Of a stretch of DNA of 31,249 nt, positions 9,772 through 20,365 are shown one piece after another. Source of the DNA: Discostella pseudostelligera (Eukaryota; Bacillariophyta; Thalassiosirophyceae; Thalassiosirales; Thalassiosiraceae); NCBI GenBank assembly GCA_036940085.1, contig JALLBK010000148.1, positions 1 through 31,249 of the forward strand, written 5' to 3'. The translations under genes and the position numbers were made by a program. Below the pieces are notes generated by a model, which saw nothing but the letters and a program-made list of their open reading frames with translations, ran no database searches and was not told where the DNA came from. Positions within the stretch are counted from its first letter, which is position 1. Every line of letters starts with the position of its first letter.

Positions 9772-11013
9772 TTACGCAGAAGCAATACAGCCGAAGAAGT
9801 AATAGATCTCATCCTTCATATCCAGAGCTGCCACCTCGTATCGACAATAACTACAATGGACGGAATAAAACGATTCCGATTCGTCGTTCTCATTCTCTTT
9901 CGTGTCATGGTTTGATGAGGATGCTGAAGCATCGTGTTGCTCCTCTGGCACTTTATCGGGAAGATGAGAATTCGCACGCTCAGGATCGACCCCTTCCCCA
10001 TGTTGCATATGAAGATCATTTTCTACCAGATCTTCCTCTCCCATTCTATTTCCTGATAGTGCATACCGTGCAATTATTGCATCAGCATTGTCGCATGCAC
10101 CACTAGTACTATCACCCGCCACTAATTTGAGAGATCCCACCGCATCATCATACACCATTTTCCTATTCCAATCGACACCAATATTCATAACAAACATTGC
10201 CCTATACTGATTCGCATACTTTTCGTGTTGTTGACAATCCATACATAAAATGTTCAAGCAGCTTGGGCAGGAGAGTATGGCATCGGACGACCGTGGTTTG
10301 ACGAGCGTCATGGTGGAGGAGGGCGGTGCTTGTTGTTGTTGCTGATGATGATGTTGCTGCTGCATTAGCGGAGACGGCATGAATGATTCTTGATGATGCT
10401 GTTGCTGATCGTTATTAGTTTCCGTCGGATTCTTCGATTCAGATTCAGATGCTGCCGACCCAATATCGTCTGTATCCCGAGCTTGGGAAGTTTTATTGTC
10501 GATCCCTCTCCTCTTCTTGCTATGATGGAGATTCTCATATTGCTCAGTGCTACTATCTACGCCATTCTGAAGATGATGCGGTCTATGAGCATTTATCAAT
10601 ATCTCCCTCCCACCGCCTCCGACACCACCACTTCGCATATGTTGATATACCCATGCCTCATCTTCATCATCCATATTTTCGCAATACAAATCATCCTTGT
10701 AGGAGCCTGCCGCGGCAGTTTCACCCTTAATAATTTCGGAGTCATTACCATCATCATCGGAACTATTGTCGTTGGAAGATTCATCACCATTGTGATGCTG
10801 TCTCAGTCGTTGCATCGAGGTCGACGACGACGACAGCCACGAGGAACGTTCGCCACATTCCTCCTCGCCGAAGTCAGCTTCATCCGCCGAAGACGATGAC
10901 GACGACGACGATGAATGCGAGTGCGCCTCGGCGGCATCGGTTTCAGACACGATCACTACAGCCTCGTCGTTGATGACGGCGGCGGCAACGATATCATATC
11001 CCTCCATGTCCAT
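9772..11013 (-). CDS. EAPP: E2F-associated phosphoprotein homologue (EAPP)
   Basis: 413 residues in one exon. The C-terminal half carries the EAPP family signature. It starts with SDAILSCPSCLNILCMDC, QQHEKY and QYRAMFV, a cysteine-rich probable zinc site. It ends with YSVHCSYCRYEVAALD and EIYYFFGCIAS, the last residues of the protein. The acidic motif MDDEDEAWV in the N-terminal half is also typical. Family knowledge: EAPP interacts with activating E2F factors and modulates their transcription output and the cell cycle in animals. Compared with the animal protein (about 285 residues) this one is longer, expanded by Ser-, Asp-, His- and Gln-rich tracts. ATG 11013 is the first Met of the frame. 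The upstream gap shared with TRAPPC4 contains several GGCGGGA/TTGGCGA motifs of E2F type. Confidence 0.88.
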   Translation of the reverse strand: MDMEGYDIVAAAVINDEAVVIVSETDAAEAHSHSSSSSSSSSADEADFGEEECGERSSWLSSSSTSMQRLRQHHNGDESSNDNSSDDDGNDSEIIKGETAAAGSYKDDLYCENMDDEDEAWVYQHMRSGGVGGGGREILINAHRPHHLQNGVDSSTEQYENLHHSKKRRGIDNKTSQARDTDDIGSAASESESKNPTETNNDQQQHHQESFMPSPLMQQQHHHQQQQQAPPSSTMTLVKPRSSDAILSCPSCLNILCMDCQQHEKYANQYRAMFVMNIGVDWNRKMVYDDAVGSLKLVAGDSTSGACDNADAIIARYALSGNRMGEEDLVENDLHMQHGEGVDPERANSHLPDKVPEEQHDASASSSNHDTKENENDESESFYSVHCSYCRYEVAALDMKDEIYYFFGCIASA

Positions 11014-11456
11014 GGTGATTGTTGATGCAATGGTGGTCGGTGGTCGGTATTATTATGGGAAGTACACCATAGGGTTAGGGGTTAGGGTGATAGATGCTTG
11101 TGGGCTGTGGGCTTTGCGTGGCGGGCCGGCGGAAGATCGGTGTGGTGGTGGGCGGGCGGGTGGCGGGAAGTAGAGTTTGGCGAAGGCGGAAATGGCGGGA
11201 ACTGTGCATTTTGGCGAAGATCGGGGTGGCGAAAATGGCGGGCACAACCCACATTGAACCTCGCGACAGCTAGCTCGCGACCATGGCCGCCGCCATCGCC
11301 ATTCAGTACTAATACCGATTGCCGCCATCCACCATCCTATCCTTCGCCAATAACATTGTGTCTTATCGATAGCTTGCCACCACGACACGGTCGTCCCTTC
11401 TCTGTCTCTATCTCTGTTTCGTTTTATTCCCTTTCTCCCCTAACAATAATATTCAT
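11014..11456. promoter_or_regulatory. Divergent EAPP/TRAPPC4 promoter with clustered E2F-like motifs
   Basis: 443 bp between the EAPP and TRAPPC4 start codons. Within 11150-11245 are TGGCGGGAAG (11161-11170), TTTGGCGAAGG, ATGGCGGGAAC, TTTTGGCGAAG and AAAATGGCGGG, an unusually dense set of E2F-type cores. Two telomere-like units (GGGTTAGGGGTTAGGGT, 11072-11088) lie near the EAPP end; two units are too few to call a telomeric repeat. Confidence 0.5.
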
Positions 11457-12171
11457 ATGGGCTTCTTACACCTCTTCATCGTCAACAAATCCGGAGGTCT
11501 CATCCTCCATCGCTCGCTCTCCTCGGCGGCCCCCCAAATCGGGACTAACGAATGGCTACGCATTGGATCAACATTCCATTCCTTACATGCCATTGCAGCC
11601 GAGGCAAGTCCTGTTAAGTTACCGAATAATAAAAATTCCAATGGGGCACAGGATGGTATTGAACAAATTGAGGGAGGGGGGATTATATTGAAATGTTTGC
11701 AGACTCGGACGGGGATTAAATTTGTTATTACGTGAGTTTGTTTCTTCGTAGACATGTGTTGGTGATAATATTAGGGGAGAGATGGTCGCCTCTTTTATAT
11801 TCTCACTTCTTCTCTTACTATTTCCTTCCTTCTGCTCGTCATGGATTTCATACCTATTTCCTATTTCTTGGGACAGAGCCGAACCGGGAACATCCGATTT
11901 AGATACAGTGTTGCGTGAAATATACGTCCTCTATTCTGATTGCACATTGGTAAGGAAGAGAATGATGATGCTGTTGCGCTTGTATGCGTGTATGTGTGTG
12001 AACATTCCATTTGCTCACCTCCTACTTTTTATCTAACACACAATAACATGATGATACTGACAGAAGGATCCATTCTACGAATTGGAAATGCCTATAAGAT
12101 GCGAATTATTCACAAATGCCGTAGATAGTTTGATGAAACGAGTGGTGGCGGGGGAGGTCATGATGCGGTAG
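11457..12171 (+). CDS. TRAPPC4: TRAPP complex subunit 4 (Trs23/synbindin family)
   Basis: Exons 11457-11731, 11877-11949, 12064-12171; 151 residues. A longin-fold core subunit of TRAPP, the exchange factor and tether for Rab1/Ypt1 in ER-Golgi traffic. Signatures: FIVNKSGGLIL at the start, GSTFHSLHAIAAEASP, the turn LKCLQTRTGIKFVI, then LREIYVLYSDCTLKDPFYEL and EMPIRCELF, the most conserved stretch in the family, which crosses the second splice junction in frame. Introns are 145 and 114 nt. It is shorter than animal TRAPPC4 (about 219) because it lacks the PDZ-like insertion between the first strands, like other protist versions. Divergent from EAPP. Confidence 0.93.
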
Positions 12172-12592
12172 TTATCGTACTCTCATTACTAGCAGTGTAA
12201 GGCGGAAGAAACTCATGGTGATGGCAATGTCAGCTGTCTTGCACGTGCATATTAGAGGAATATACGCAAGATGACGATTCATATCGGAGCGCTACTTATT
12301 ATTGTGAGCAGTTCATGATTGATTTGTTCGTTATGACACCGACAATATCGCTCGCAGTTCTATTCGGTACGTTGTCGTAATCGTTGAAGCAGAAAGTGGC
12401 GAAATGATGTAGTCGCATCGTACCAAAGGCACTTTTAATTCAACCCGCGCGACATATCGTCGACGATGTAAAGGTGAACTTGTATTAAATTTGAAAATTT
12501 TTGATTCAGCGCCGAAATCTGAGTCTATTGTGTGCATCAGGTGCAGGAAAATAACTGTTGATAATTTTGCCTCGACCAAAGCAAGCTTTGTC
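12172..12592. other. Intergenic gap between TRAPPC4 and the coiled-coil gene
   Basis: 421 bp. Contains an E-box palindrome in TTGCACGTGCAT (about 12238-12250) and a 12-bp perfect palindrome ATCGTCGACGAT (12456-12467), about 125 bp upstream of the next ATG. I see no X-box of the RFX type expected for ciliary genes, and no RNA gene. Confidence 0.4.
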
Positions 12593-14387
12593 ATGAGCAC
12601 ATCTCACCATCGGGAAGCATTGTCAGCATTTGAAGGAAATGATTCGTTAGCCGCAGGGTTGCAATCAAAAATTGCCAGCTACAAGAAGAAGAAGCAGCAA
12701 CACTTCACCGTTGAGACCGATTGCTTTGATTGGATACATGCCCAGAGAAACTTGAGCGATGCTGAGGGAGCAGTAACAAAGCAAATTCTTCAATCTTGCT
12801 TACGTGTGCTAGAGCTAGTGCAGAAAAAAGGCGGATACAACGACCAGTGCATCGACCCTAAGAGTAATGTCGATGCGATCGAATCATTAAAAGACGTCAT
12901 TGCAGCAGTTCAGATACCAACGCAACATATAAACTTTGAACAGTGGCCTGGTCTATCTGAAGTACATCGGTATATCATGAGGTCGAATGGGCAATCCAAT
13001 TCTGTCGGCAAAGTAAGCGAACTTATGCCTACATCGCTTCCGGATCTGAGAACCACTCTAGCCACATCACTCGACAACATTGACGGTATGTTTGCAGTGT
13101 TATCCGACGAAATCGCGCAATACAGGCGTGGGGTCATGTCGCTTACGTCGAATGTTGAATCTGATAACAATGAGCAGTTACCAACATCAATTTCACGAGC
13201 ACTCGATTCTGTTCGCACTCTTCTGAAAGAACATCATGCCGATGATGATGGCGAGATAGATATTTTTGAGCAAGGATTGCGAGAGAAATTCGAAACAGTC
13301 CACACGGAATACAAATCCATTTTAGAATTCGAGTCGTCCACGACGCCCCCGTGCTGGGCTGAGAAGAGCCAAATCATATTCAATAAAGCAACAACTTTGA
13401 ACAATGGCCTGCGTTGTTCATCTGGTTTGGTGGATCGTCTGAAGAAGGAGTTACCTGGAAAACCAGAGCGGGTGGAAGCTGCTGCTGAGGATCTTAAGAG
13501 AAAGTGTCGATCGCTCGAGAGTGAAGGACGTAAGGAGATTGAGCAGGTAGTGGAAGATTTCAATGCCTGGCTGAAAACTAATGCAGGTCAAATCGCAAGT
13601 GAAACGAGGAAGAAAGAGTTGCATCTCCGGTTGAATGCAATGCGTTTAGAACGAAAGGAGATTCAGAGAACCAATGCCGACAGAAAGATGCAAGCCCAAT
13701 CCAAAAGAGTCGGTGAAGAATGTAGGAAGGAGTTACAACGCGCAAATTCTATGATCAAAAACAAGCAAGCTATCATTCAACACCAGACTCAACAAGTTGC
13801 TGAAATTCAGAAGGAAAATTGCACTACTAATCTCAAGAGTGATTTCGCCGTCGAAATAGAGAGTTTGAAGCAACAGCACAGTAATCGTCAACGTTCGATC
13901 TTCAGAGAGGCTCAAATTACCAACAAACTCCTTGAGCAGAAGAAGGCCGAGGAAGAAGCTTGCGCAGCCGAAAAGGCTCGACTCGAGAAGCTCAACAATC
14001 TTGCCACCAATGTTCCATACTACAAGACAATTGCGGAGAAAACATCTGATATACACAAAACAACTCAGGCACGGAAGAACGATAAATATGGAGGACGCAG
14101 TAAGCTTGCTGACTTCCAATGCGGTAATTTGAAAGGATTCAGTAATGAAAAAGTCTTTTCTGATGCAAAATTTCGGTACGTTTTTGTCGGCAGCCTTGTT
14201 TGTACATACATCTCCACTAGATACTTCTGATCTCACACCATGATAATACGTCCATTCTGATGACACACATAGCCTTGGAAATGCCCTACACGAAGCTGGT
14301 GTTGCCCGCTCCACACACGCACGGGATAAGGTCCGAGAAGCAATACCACGATCCGAGGAAAGGACGACAGGTATCAAGCCGTATTAA
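12593..14387 (+). CDS. Coiled-coil protein, CCDC148-like (probable ciliary/flagellar)
   Basis: Exons 12593-14175 and 14273-14387; about 565 residues. ATG 12593 (MSTSHHREALSAF) is the first real Met; the open frame before it begins with a non-ATG codon. Mostly alpha-helical: Lys/Glu-rich coiled coil from about residue 280 to 480, including ARKNDKYGGRSKLADFQ. The C-terminal block, DAKFRLGNALHEAGVARSTH followed by ARDKVREAIP, is joined across the 97-nt intron. It resembles the 'DPR-R-L-AL--AGL---YA' tail of CCDC148-type axonemal coiled-coil proteins. If correct it points to a flagellated life stage such as centric diatom sperm. The similarity is by eye and the rest is low-information coiled coil, so the family name is tentative while the gene itself is secure. 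Confidence 0.65.
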
Positions 14388-14460
14388 ACTCAAATCATTT
14401 CATATCTGATTACACTACTATTTACAAATGTTATTATACATGTTGTAGCTAGGTGTGATA

Positions 14461-16124
14461 TCACGCTAATAAATTTCGTAGGCTCGGTACATCTTGGATG
14501 ATGTCTTGCCCAACAGTACCAATTGTCCCGACACCCAACAGCACCAATGGCAGGTTACTCCAAAATGGAGGAGTGCTCTCTGTAGTTTCCTTTAGTTTTT
14601 GCACGCTATTGTACAATATGATAGGTAGCAAACCGTAGAGGAAGGGCGTAATGAACGCTCCATTGAAGTGAAGTGCACCAGTAAGGTCACCACCGTTGGA
14701 ACAAGCAAGCGCTACAGCAACAGATGGAACCATGGCGGCCGCCACTGCAGGAGTAGAGAAGCGATTCGTAACAGGGCATGGATCATCATCATCCATCTTG
14801 CGGGAGATGATGCTTTCGTACTCTTCCGCTAGTGACATTACCGCCGTTATGCAAGATCCAACCAGAGCCGACACTGAGAATGCTGTGAAGGCAGCAGCAC
14901 CAGCACCACTAGACGTTGCGCTTTCTATACCTCCACCAAGGGCGGCGAAGCACCAAGCCAAGTACATCACCATTGGAAGGAAGGAACCAACTGCAATTGC
15001 GATGGTGGACTTGGTTCTGTCAAAATCCAATAGTTTGGTGATGCTCGGTACTATGTTTTGGTAGACGAGCGAGGATAGCAGTAAGGGAACTGCGGCGGCT
15101 AAGGCTGCTCGAAAATCATTTGGATATGCCCCAGGAGCAAGCAACGTCCCCATCGGATCCGAAACATTAGAAATGCTGGGCATCAGTAGTGCGGCAAAGC
15201 TTGAGAATACAACCATGACAGCAGCGTTGGCAATCTTCTCAAGCCCGGTATTAGTGTGAGTTAATGAGAAAAAGGCAATCATCGCTGCAAAGGCTCCTGC
15301 CCCAACCATCGGATCCAATCCGGTTCCATGGAAGGAATTTCCTAATAAGGAACCTGCATGAACTATTCCGTATGCGAGGAAGCAACTGTTGCTAACCAGG
15401 GACGCTCCAGCCGTGAGTGTCCCAGCAGTCTCCGATTGCAAGGCAGTATCGACAAAGTCCTTGAAACTACTTGGTACTTCGCATTCGGATGACTCATGAA
15501 TATGGATGGCTACATCTGCCAGCAATAGGCCTGATATGAGGTTGTACATGTACAACACTAAAAGAAGAGGAAGCGGAAATCAGAAGATAGAGTTCGAAGT
15601 ATTAGCACTGTGGTCTCATTCTGAGCTAAATGCATGATAGAAAACAGAATTGTGAGCTTACCACAAAATATCACCGCTCCCCACATCATACCAACCCCAC
15701 CCACAGCCTCTGGGAGGGTGAACATGCTCGGTCCAACTGTATTTGATGTGACCAGAAGTGATGCAGATAACACTTTGGTAACGGCATTGCCTACATCATC
15801 ATTATTGCCGCTTCCCTCAGGAAGACTTCTCATCATCTCTATCCATGAAGCACTAGAAGTGCGATCGGCACCATCTCCGAGGGTAGCCACCGATAAAGAT
15901 GTCTTTCGTGATCTACTATCTGAATTTGTGTACATAGTTCGTTCGTCGCGATCTTTCGACGATGACGATGACGACGATTTCATCTCCCGAGACAGGAGCG
16001 ACGGTCTGTGTCGACACTGCTGCGACATCGACGACGGTATGATTCCGCATTGAAAGGCATGCGTTGACGATGTTAGCAGGCAATACATTGCGACTAAATT
16101 GGTGATGGTGGTCTTCATGATCAT
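14461..16124 (-). CDS. Plastid-type tyrosine/tryptophan permease family transporter
   Basis: Exons 16124-15662 and 15557-14461; 519 residues. Begins MIMKTTITNLVAMYCLLTS then THA-FQ, a signal peptide with a Phe junction, and a Ser-rich linker typical of a plastid presequence. The body is a multi-spanning amino-acid permease of the aromatic type. TM1 has NTVGPSMFTLPEAVGGVGM, the glycine-rich broken helix of the amino-acid permease superfamily. Further spans include LYMYNLISGLLLADVAIHIH, DFRAALAAAVPLLLSSLVYQ and SFLPMVMYLAWCFAALGGGI. Algae and plants have plastid relatives of bacterial TyrP/Mtr, so import or export of aromatic amino acids across the plastid envelope is a reasonable inference. 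The intron is 104 nt. The stop is 73 bp from that of the convergent coiled-coil gene. Confidence 0.82.
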
Positions 16125-16715
16125 GATGCCGATGCTGATCGAGAGATATTAATTTTTATGCCTTGGCTTTGGCTTTGGGGCTATCGATATCAACCATTGC
16201 CATTGCCATGGTGTTGGTGCATGCTTTGCCCGGCGGGGCGTTGTTTTGGATTGGGGGACACTCTGGGGATTCGAGGCGGGAAACGGTCTTCGCGATGTGG
16301 CAGGATTGTTCTTTTTGGTGAGGTGTTCTTCTTCCGGCAACAGCAGCAAAACGCACTTCTTCTTCATGGCAATTTTTGAGCCATTCTCTTCCGTCCTTTT
16401 CTCTGACCTTGTGGAAATTCTGATCACGTAGGAATCAGTATAGGACATCGGAATGATTCAAAATTTGAATTTTGGTTCAGCGATCAATGTGACACCCCAT
16501 TTTGCGTGTCACATCCACCTTCTCCACCGCGGACAGACCCACATTGGCCAGACATTCATCTCATGGACCAACCATGCCATGGCCATGATGCCATGGACAG
16601 CGGCGGCACTCTACTATCACCACCAAATAGACTATTCGACCAACCTTATCACGCACTATCGTATCAGCGCCGACGTCGACGATCACAGCTGTCGGTGTTA
16701 TCGCAAAGCCAATGA
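16125..16715. promoter_or_regulatory. Divergent permease/PIG-U promoter region
   Basis: 591 bp between divergent start codons. Noted: CTATCGATATCAACCAT (16181-16197), shared with the gap upstream of the FNR-leader paralogue, and one GGCGGGAAA site (16275-16283). The short open frames here overlap one another and show no family signature. Confidence 0.4.
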
Positions 16716-18635
16716 ATGAATTTCGCTATTGCATCCACCCTTGCCTCCGCTGCAATCTTTCGGCTGCTCACATGCTATCTGCTATTTCCCGGCAACTACA
16801 CAACGGTAGATGATGACGACATCCTCTCTCGTGCATTGGGACCGGGGATACTTCGTGCTATCGGTGCAGCAATATTAGATCCGGTGCACACATGGGATCA
16901 TTTAGAAGAAGCATGCTTCTGGTTAGATGACAACATTCATCGGTCGGCGTCTGTTTTTAGTGGTAATGGTACTGCTGATGACGCGGGATATGGAGCCATC
17001 TACACACCCGGGACGAGGATTGTAGCACCTCCCTTGGTGATTGCTTTCTTGGGGAAAACATTGGTGTGTCATCCAAAATCAATGTTTCTGCGAGTGCTAC
17101 AATTATTGATTCTAACAATAGCCGATGGTGTTGGTGCATATTGCATGTATTTGTTGGGATGTCGGATTTTTCAGGGAGAGAACATGAGTAACGAAGCAGT
17201 GATGGAACGGCATACAATGCTCAGTGAAAGTTGCGAAGAAGGAGATGAGGCTTTGAATAAAGATCTTGTAATTCCAGAGATATTGCGCCCGGATATGGGA
17301 TGGACAATTGATCTCCCTTCCAAAAGGTCACCGACTGATAATTGTTCGAAGGTCAGGCTGGTAGATGGAGGTGTAACTTGCAATAACAACAATCAAGTAG
17401 AGGGAAATTACATCGATAATGGGAAGCCTGCACAACAAGACGCAATATCCGCCGCACCGATACTGGATAGAGAACCTCTTCTGTTGCTCGATCAAGTGCC
17501 AATAATTGCATCGCTGTGTTACTTCTGCAATCCAATATCCATGCTTGCCAACGCCACTGGCTCCCTCCGAAGTTTATGGGATTCATTGCTACTTCTTTCC
17601 TTTTATTATTCAACAATGCCGGTGACTGACCTTTCCACGGAAGGTGTTTCAAGCAAAATTCCGTCTGATACGAAGGTAGCAATATTTTTGGCTTTGGTAA
17701 CCTATGCTGATGCTGGCTATTCCATGTTCTTGTTTCCTATTTTGCTGTTGAGAGGATTATTGCAGTCTCCTACATTGAGATCAACAGCACAACATCATGA
17801 TTGGAAATCGGTCCTATTACTTTATATCGTTCTTTTGGCCGGACTGCACTTTTTTGCCTCCTTATTAGTCGGAGGTGGTCCAAGTGCGTATAAAACAGTG
17901 TTGGCTCAGACAATGTTGCCAAATGTAGCATTCGTTCAACAGGATAGTAGTGGATCAGTACCTGGACCTAGCATGGGCCTGCACTGGTGAGTTATTATTT
18001 ATGCATGAAGCCTTGGCAACAAACTTTTCTTTGGAACATGATTACTCAGCGAACTTTCTATGTGTTCCAAGGTACATGTTTGTCCAATTGTTCGATAGGT
18101 TCCGCCCATATTTTTCATTATTCATCAGTGGACTTCCAGCCATGTTCGTGCTTCCATTGATGATTCGCTTGTATCGTTATCCTTGTGCGTTGGTAAGTTA
18201 ATTACTCTGGTTCCTATTGTTTGATGGGTTTGTCGAGATCTTACTAAATTTTGCACTTTGCCCCGATCGACAATGAAGGCTGCAATATTCCAACTTCTGT
18301 GGGCAATTTTTCGACCTACCACCACAGTTCATACACTTACACTCGGCTTCCACCTGGCTCTTCTCAATCCACGCACAATTGTCCGTATGAGATATCCATC
18401 CCTCATTTCCTTCTTTGCCCTCCCGGTCCCAATATCACTGTTCATCACCTTTCATCGAATGTGGCTTGTGACCGGAAATGGGAATCCCAATTATATATTC
18501 TTTCAATGCCTTGCATATGGGATGTTTGTAATGATCATAACAATGGATTTCGTGAGCGCAACTGTGAAGAGGGACAAGGTTCGGAGAATGATTGAAAAAG
18601 GTACTGTGAAAAAGCTACTGAAAAAGGAAGAATGA
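16716..18635 (+). CDS. PIGU: GPI transamidase subunit PIG-U (Cdc91 family)
   Basis: Exons 16716-17986, 18072-18192, 18279-18635; 582 residues. Polytopic ER membrane subunit of the GPI transamidase that attaches GPI anchors to proteins. Family signatures: YTPGTRIVAPPLVI after the first luminal loop, IADGVGAYCMYLLG, YFCNPISMLANATGSLRSLW, TYADAGYSMFLFPILLL, and GLHWYMFVQLFDRFRPYF, which crosses the first splice junction. The end has LLNPRTIVRM and GNGNPNYIFFQ. Basic C-terminal tail KKLLKKEE. It is about 150 residues longer than animal PIG-U (435), mainly through a hydrophilic insertion at about 150-260 between transmembrane spans. Of two near ATGs (16712, out of frame, and 16716) the second gives the hydrophobic start MNFAIASTLASAAIFRLLTC. 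Confidence 0.93.
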
Positions 18636-18935
18636 TTGGATGCTGATGTGCACGCGTAGGTAGTGAGGTGGAAGAGGAGCTGGCAGATATAGTTGTTGAT
18701 ACAATCGATACTACGTGAATCGGTATTCAGTGCAATCTGCTCATTTGATCAGAACTAAGTCGGATCAAAAACGACGATGGTGAGAATCTAGAGATTTGCA
18801 TAGATAATATTCAGTAAGTTTACAAGGCATCGAAAATAATTATTCAGAAGTCGACAAGATGGAATTTGCACCCATCATCTTTGGAAGCCAATATGAACCA
18901 GACGGGTGAACCCTTTCTCGAGTTTCAAAGACACG
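18636..18935. other. Convergent gap between PIG-U and Derlin
   Basis: 300 bp between two stop codons on opposite strands, serving as 3' UTR/terminator space. No recognisable element. Confidence 0.45.
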
Positions 18936-19862
18936 TCAATCTTGATGCAAATGATTCGGTTCTTGATATGTTCCACATATCCAATGCAATACCCTCGGTG
19001 GCTCTAATATTTTCTTCACCTTCCATCCTCGAATATCTGCAACAACGGGGTACACGTACTCTAAGAAATAATAAGTGTGGCCCACCAATATCCCGATAAC
19101 GTCGATTGTCACGGGATGTCCCAGCAACATCGAGAATGCCAGCATAACCCATGGAAGGTACGGGGCATTAAATGTAAAGATTCCCAAAAAGCTCATCCGC
19201 ATATCTTCGTTCCGTCTTCCCCAGACATATACCATCATGAATGAGAGAGAACTTCCAAGAAAATGGACACTAACGAAGGGCGCCACCGCTGTCATGAAGG
19301 TTACTCCAAACATGATCATCATCACGAAATGAGCAGTTCTCCCGCGAAAGTCCCCCTCCTCCAGAGAACGGCAATATCGAACTAAAAAGAACATATGAAA
19401 TAAAAAGTCTACCGAGAACATTCCAAAGAAGAGGTATGTTGTTATTAATCGCCATATTTGACCATGATGGAATATCAAATCGAAGTTGAAATAGAGTGAA
19501 AATGGGCTGATAATATCCAATGCACATCCAGCTGTGGTTAGGAAAGCACCCGTAAAATAAAGCCGAGATATGACTGGTATATCCATGTACCTGAGTTGGA
19601 GTAATAAATAAATGCAGATGTGAGAACATGAGAATTAGAGCAATTGTGTGTCAGCCCCATCGCTATCGTTCATGTCGTCACTGCGCCCCCGCCGAAGCTG
19701 ACTTCGCCATGTCATATGGCACCTCAAATTGAACCAGCTGATATTTATATTACCTATCGGGGCCACCATTTTCAAGATCTAATACTACAACAGAAACAAA
19801 AATGAATACAGGACGCACCACGACATCAAATCAAATCCGGCATCTCCCGCCGCTGCTCCCAT
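18936..19862 (-). CDS. Derlin (Der1-like ERAD membrane protein)
   Basis: Proposed exons 19862-19819 (44 nt) and 19590-18936; 232 residues. Rhomboid-like pseudoprotease that helps move misfolded proteins out of the ER. Motifs: IWRLITTYLFFG, DFLFHMFFLVRYCRSLEEG with FRGRTAHF, YVWGRRNEDMRMSFLGIFTF, APYLPWVMLAFSMLLG and GHTYYFLEYVYP. The main exon could start at MDIPVISRL (19586), but a CTCAG acceptor lies just before it. Adding the 44-nt exon gives MGAAAGDAGFDLMSWYMDIP, matching the short helix before '-IP--SR-Y' in other Derlins. The joining intron is 228 nt. No signal or transit peptide is seen, so an ER Derlin is more likely than the plastid (SELMA) type. Confidence 0.9.
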
Positions 19863-20365
19863 AGCGCCACCCCCGAAATCCATATTTTTCCTTCACGGAG
19901 CGATCTCTGCTTTCGACTGCAGTGAAGTTATTCTTCTTTGTTTGACGGTGCGATGATTGTCCGAATGAATACGAGAGGGTGTTCGAGTTCTGAGTTGTTG
20001 CAGTGGCTGTGTGCTGTGTGGGCTGGCTTGGCTGTGTTGGTGGCGGTGATTGGTGATTGTTCATTCTGTGCATCGATTGTTACACGTGGCAGTGAAAAGG
20101 CGGGAAATGAAAATAATTGACTCGACTGCAATATTACACGTGGCAGGGAATTTCAAATAGCGGGAGCCGCATGCAGGAGCGAGAATGTGAAGCCGATGAT
20201 GAAGGCAGACGGCAATGTATCGTGCTAATTGGAATTGGACCTGAGAATTATTGAGCCTGGTGAATCGGTGAACCATCTGTACGAAGGAATCGCTTTTCAA
20301 TTTTTCGGGCAGAGGCCGAAGTACACCCCCACCACCCCGCCGGCCATTGACATCGATTATTCATC
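19863..20365. promoter_or_regulatory. Divergent Derlin/membrane-protein promoter
   Basis: 503 bp between start codons. TTACACGTGGCAG occurs twice in direct orientation (20080-20092 and 20134-20146, 54 bp apart). The first is followed by GGCGGGAAA (20099-20107) and the second by AGCGGGAG (20159-20166). ACGTGGC cores are bound by bZIP factors, including those of the ER stress response, which would suit Derlin; this is inference. Confidence 0.5.

Noticed and set aside
10390..10899. 169-codon plus-strand open frame over EAPP
   Set aside because: It lies antisense to the repetitive acidic/Ser-rich part of EAPP and has no family signature; a shadow of biased composition.
11072..11088. Telomeric repeat (GGGTTAGGGGTTAGGGT)
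   Set aside because: Only two units, one imperfect, in the middle of a gene-dense region; best treated as chance or a short regulatory motif.
13733..14377. 214-codon minus-strand open frame over the coiled-coil gene
   Set aside because: Antisense shadow of a Lys/Glu-rich coiled coil, which gives Leu/Phe/Ser-rich antisense frames; crosses the intron.
18936..19862. Plastid-type (SELMA) Derlin
   Set aside because: No signal or transit peptide is seen at the N-terminus with or without the 44-nt exon, so the ER form is favoured.
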